From an uncultured Actinomycetes bacterium (GTDB lineage: Bacteria > Actinomycetota > Thermoleophilia > Miltoncostaeales > Miltoncostaeaceae): 16,809 bases of DNA. The notes below the pieces were generated by a model, which saw only the letters and a list, made by a program, of their open reading frames with translations, was not told the origin of the DNA and did no database searches. Location of the stretch: the NCBI GenBank assembly GCA_903866425.1, contig CAIPNN010000122.1, positions 1 to 16,809 of the forward strand. The letters run 5' to 3'. Below, in pieces: positions 14,669 to 16,809 of this stretch. Within the stretch, counting starts at the first letter, position 1; every line of letters begins with the position of its first letter. The translations under genes and the position numbers were made by a program.

Positions 14669-14707
14669 GGTGTCATGAAGTCGCGCGACACCGCTACCCT
14701 CCGGGCG
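14669..14707 (+). promoter_or_regulatory. metW promoter with inverted repeat
   Basis: TACCCT (14695-14700) lies seven bases before ATG 14708, the same leaderless spacing as vapB. TGTCAT (14671-14676) could be a -35 with an 18-base spacer. A perfect inverted repeat, GGTGTC (14669-14674) and GACACC (14687-14692) with a 12-base spacer, covers the -35 and the space before the -10, where a bound repressor would block RNA polymerase. The regulator is unknown. Confidence 0.45.
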
Positions 14708-15316
14708 ATGTCGCTCCGTCCAGATCTTGACGTCGTTGCCGCCATGGTGCCGCGTGGGTCGCGCGTGCTCGATCTCGGCTGCGGGGACGGGGCCCTGCTC
14801 GATCATCTGATCCACCAGAAGGGGTGCGATGGCACCGGGGTGGAGATCAGTGACGAGGGCTTTCACGCCTGCGTTGCGCGCGGGGTGCCGGTGATGGTGG
14901 CCGACATCGACCGTGGGCTCGCCGACGTTGAGGACGGCGCATTCGATGTGGTCATCCTGTCGCAGACGCTGCAGGCCACGCACCGCCCTGCACTGGTGCT
15001 GCAGGAGATGATGCGCGTGGGCCGCGTGGGCATCGTGTCGTTTCCCAACTTCGGCCACTGGCGCCTTCGGTGGTCGCTGGCCGCAAAGGGCCGCATGCCG
15101 GTGAGCCGGTCGCTTCCCTACCGCTGGTACGACACCCCAAACATTCACCTGTGCACCATCCGCGACTTCGAGAGCCTGATGGGTGCGGAAGACCTCACCA
15201 CCATCCGCCGCGTACTGCTCGACGCGAAGGGATCCCCCGCCAGCGGAGTCACGCTGCGCCGTCCCAACCTGCTTGGTGCAGGCGCGGTGTACCTCGTGGG
15301 GCGCGACCGGTCGTAA
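14708..15316 (+). CDS. metW: Methionine biosynthesis protein MetW (SAM-methyltransferase fold)
   Basis: A 202-residue protein of the MetW family. It has the SAM-binding motif I (LDLGCGDG, 21-28) after MSLRPDL, the usual MetW opening. It also has the family signatures SFPNFGHW (111-118), LPYRWYDTPNIHLCTI (136-151) and DFESL. In proteobacteria MetW is usually encoded next to metX and is needed for, or enhances, homoserine acetyltransferase activity; the exact reaction is still unclear. ATG 14708 fits family length and lies seven bases after TACCCT; an ATG at 14675 would add 11 residues and lies within the promoter. Here vapBC separates it from metX. The transporter gene follows after seven bases. 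Confidence 0.92.
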   Translation: MSLRPDLDVVAAMVPRGSRVLDLGCGDGALLDHLIHQKGCDGTGVEISDEGFHACVARGVPVMVADIDRGLADVEDGAFDVVILSQTLQATHRPALVLQEMMRVGRVGIVSFPNFGHWRLRWSLAAKGRMPVSRSLPYRWYDTPNIHLCTIRDFESLMGAEDLTTIRRVLLDAKGSPASGVTLRRPNLLGAGAVYLVGRDRS

Positions 15317-15323
15317 CCCCGGC

Positions 15324-16247
15324 ATGACCCTCTTCAACACCACGTTCGCCGCGCTGGTGATGATCGCCATCGGCGCTGTGCTGCGGCAGCGCGGCATCAT
15401 CAAGCGCGAGCACGGCGACATTCTGGTGAAGCTCACGCTGTACGTGCTGCTTCCCGCGCTGGTGCTGAAGATCCTCGTGGCCGCCGAGCTGCACTGGAAC
15501 CTCCTGCTGGTGCCCATCGTGGCCTTCTGCGTCACTGCGGTGATGGCGCCAATCGGCCTGCTCATCGCGCGCACCATGCACCTGGGTCGGGCCGCGACCG
15601 GGGCGGTCATCATCACCACGGGCGTGGCCAACACCGGCTTCTTCGGTCTGCCGCTCATCGCCGCCAGCCAGACCGACTTCTCGCTCAGTACCGCCGTGAT
15701 GTACGACGCACTGGGCACGGGAATCCTCATCTGGACGTTCAGCCCCATCGTCGCCTCGTGGTTCGGGCGCGGTGAGGTAGAGGACGCCATGACGATCCGG
15801 GAGGGGCTCAAGGGCCTGCTGCTGCCGCCCATGTGGATGCTCATCCTCGGGCTGGTGCTGAACCTCTCGGGCGTGCACGACCTGCCCGACTTCATCGAGT
15901 TTCCCGTGGAGTACCTGGCGGCCGGGGTCTTGCCGGTGGTGATGCTGTACGCGGGCCTTGTGCTCGACTGGTCGGGCATCGCCGGGTACTGGAGGGTCAT
16001 CGTCGGCGTCTCGATCGCGCGCCTGGCAATCGGGCCCGTTGTGGCGTTTCTCATTGCGCTCGCCTTTGGGTTCTCGGGCGTGCAACTCGACACCATCACG
16101 GTCCTCGGTGGCATGCCGAGCGGCATGATGGTGCTGGTGATGGGCGCCTACTACCGCCTGCCGGTCGACCTGATCGCCGGCATCGTCGCCGTCACCACCG
16201 TTCTTGCCCTGCTCACGCTTCCCATCGTCACGGTGCTCGCCCTATGA
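15324..16247 (+). CDS. AEC-family (auxin efflux carrier-like) transporter
   Basis: A 307-residue integral membrane protein of the AEC permease family (also called malonate/auxin-carrier-like). About ten hydrophobic segments are seen along the whole length. Family features include a reentrant/glycine-rich N-terminal half (TGVANTGFFGLPL at about 105-117), a polar central stretch (ASWFGRGEVEDAMTIREG at about 145-162), and a C-terminal half with GGMPSGMMVLVMGAYY at about 262-277. AEC members export or exchange organic anions or amino-acid-like compounds; the substrate is not predictable here. It starts seven bases after metW and overlaps pyrF by ATGA (16244-16247), so the three genes are likely one operon. 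No good Shine-Dalgarno precedes ATG 15324. Confidence 0.88.
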   Translation: MTLFNTTFAALVMIAIGAVLRQRGIIKREHGDILVKLTLYVLLPALVLKILVAAELHWNLLLVPIVAFCVTAVMAPIGLLIARTMHLGRAATGAVIITTGVANTGFFGLPLIAASQTDFSLSTAVMYDALGTGILIWTFSPIVASWFGRGEVEDAMTIREGLKGLLLPPMWMLILGLVLNLSGVHDLPDFIEFPVEYLAAGVLPVVMLYAGLVLDWSGIAGYWRVIVGVSIARLAIGPVVAFLIALAFGFSGVQLDTITVLGGMPSGMMVLVMGAYYRLPVDLIAGIVAVTTVLALLTLPIVTVLAL

Positions 16248-16809
16248 CCCACGCGCCTTTCGCATCACGCCTCGCCGACGCCGTCGCCGCCCGCGGCAGC
16301 CAGATCGTGCTCGGGCTCGACCCCGACCCGGCACGGGTGGAGGGCGGTGCCATTGGCGCACGCGACTTCTGCATCGGTGTCATCGGTCAGGCAGCCGAGC
16401 ACTGTGTGGCGGCCAAGCCGCAGCTCGCCTGCTTCGAGCGTTTCGGCGCCGACGGCTGGCAGGCATTTGAAGAGGTGTCGCAGGCAGCCAGCGACGCCGG
16501 CCTGCTGGTGATCGCCGACGCCAAGCGTGGCGACGTGGACGCCACCACCCGGCACTACGCCGCGGCATTCCTTCGCGACCCCATCGACGCGCTCACCGTG
16601 AACCCGATGCTCGGTACCGACTCGGTCACCCCTTTCCTCGACGCAGCGGCCGACGGGGGCCGGGGCCTGTTCATCCTCGTGCGCACCTCCAACCCAGGTG
16701 CGGCTGAGCTTGAGGACCTTGAGATGGCCGACGGCCGCCCATGGCACGAGGCCGTGGCCGATCGGGTGCGCCAGTGGGGTGCCGCGACCACCGTGCCCGG
16801 TCAGGGCTC
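16244..16809 (+). CDS. pyrF: Orotidine 5'-phosphate decarboxylase, type 2 (3' end beyond window)
   Basis: The first 188 codons of PyrF, which decarboxylates OMP to UMP in the last step of de novo pyrimidine synthesis. Signatures of the longer, mycobacterial-type subfamily are IVLGLDPDP (21-29), AAKPQLACFERFG (56-68), the catalytic ADAKRGDVDATT (91-102) with D92, K94 and D97, LTVNPMLGTDS (117-127), and LFILVRTSNPGA (142-153). The remaining part with the phosphate-binding loop lies beyond the window. The start ATG overlaps the transporter's stop as ATGA, so it is translationally coupled. In many actinobacteria pyrF clusters with carAB; here it follows metW and the transporter. Confidence 0.93.
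   Translation, partial: MTHAPFASRLADAVAARGSQIVLGLDPDPARVEGGAIGARDFCIGVIGQAAEHCVAAKPQLACFERFGADGWQAFEEVSQAASDAGLLVIADAKRGDVDATTRHYAAAFLRDPIDALTVNPMLGTDSVTPFLDAAADGGRGLFILVRTSNPGAAELEDLEMADGRPWHEAVADRVRQWGAATTVPGQG

Noticed and set aside
14588..16126. Long minus-strand open frame continuing upstream of vapB
   Set aside because: Only the last 77 codons (vapB) make a recognisable protein; the rest is antisense to metW and the transporter and crosses the vapB promoter.

Overview
The window is a high-GC bacterial chromosome segment, most likely from an actinomycetote. Class Thermoleophilia (Solirubrobacter/Conexibacter-like) is my best guess. The grounds are strong G/C bias at third codon positions, a CIRCE-controlled groES-groEL pair with a GGM-rich GroEL tail, a secreted beta-helix protein of the type common in that group, a DUF6916/Tail-Collar gene pair, and several genes whose start codon lies 6-7 bases after a -10-like hexamer, as in leaderless transcripts. 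This placement is inference; no rRNA gene is present.

Layout, left to right. (1) Positions 1-976, minus strand: a tightly overlapping three-gene set. Two small Pro/Ala-rich membrane-anchored proteins are followed by a ferric-reductase-like heme membrane protein that runs off the left edge. (2) 1077-3146, plus: a secreted parallel beta-helix protein. (3) 3168-5416, plus: groES-groEL with a CIRCE operator, a possible second degenerate CIRCE, and a strong intrinsic terminator. (4) 5423-10331, minus: DUF1622 membrane protein, then a 1403-residue secreted DUF11-repeat surface protein, then a tiny membrane protein. (5) 10401-11397, plus: a Tat-exported DUF6916 protein coupled (1-nt gap) to a Tail-Collar (MdpB-like) protein. 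(6) 11463-13971, plus: methionine synthesis genes metY and metX, with a hairpin that would hide the metY ribosome binding site. (7) 13968-14587, minus: a vapBC-type toxin-antitoxin pair sharing a CTAG stop tetranucleotide with metX. (8) 14708-16809, plus: metW, an AEC-family transporter, and the start of pyrF, which runs off the right edge.

How the genes work together: MetX acetylates homoserine, MetY replaces the acetate with sulfide to give homocysteine, and MetW is the methyltransferase-fold partner usually encoded directly beside metX. Here the vapBC pair sits between metX and metW. The groES/groEL unit is a standard heat-shock operon under probable HrcA control. The surface genes (beta-helix, DUF11 giant, DUF6916/Tail-Collar) make the middle of the window rich in envelope functions of unknown role. 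I see no CRISPR array, tRNA, rRNA, insertion sequence or prophage. The most interesting items are the metY leader hairpin, the Tat/DUF6916-Tail-Collar pair, the vapBC wedge in the met genes, the missing canonical metX start, and the dyad spanning the metW promoter. No stretch longer than about 230 bases lacks a gene.
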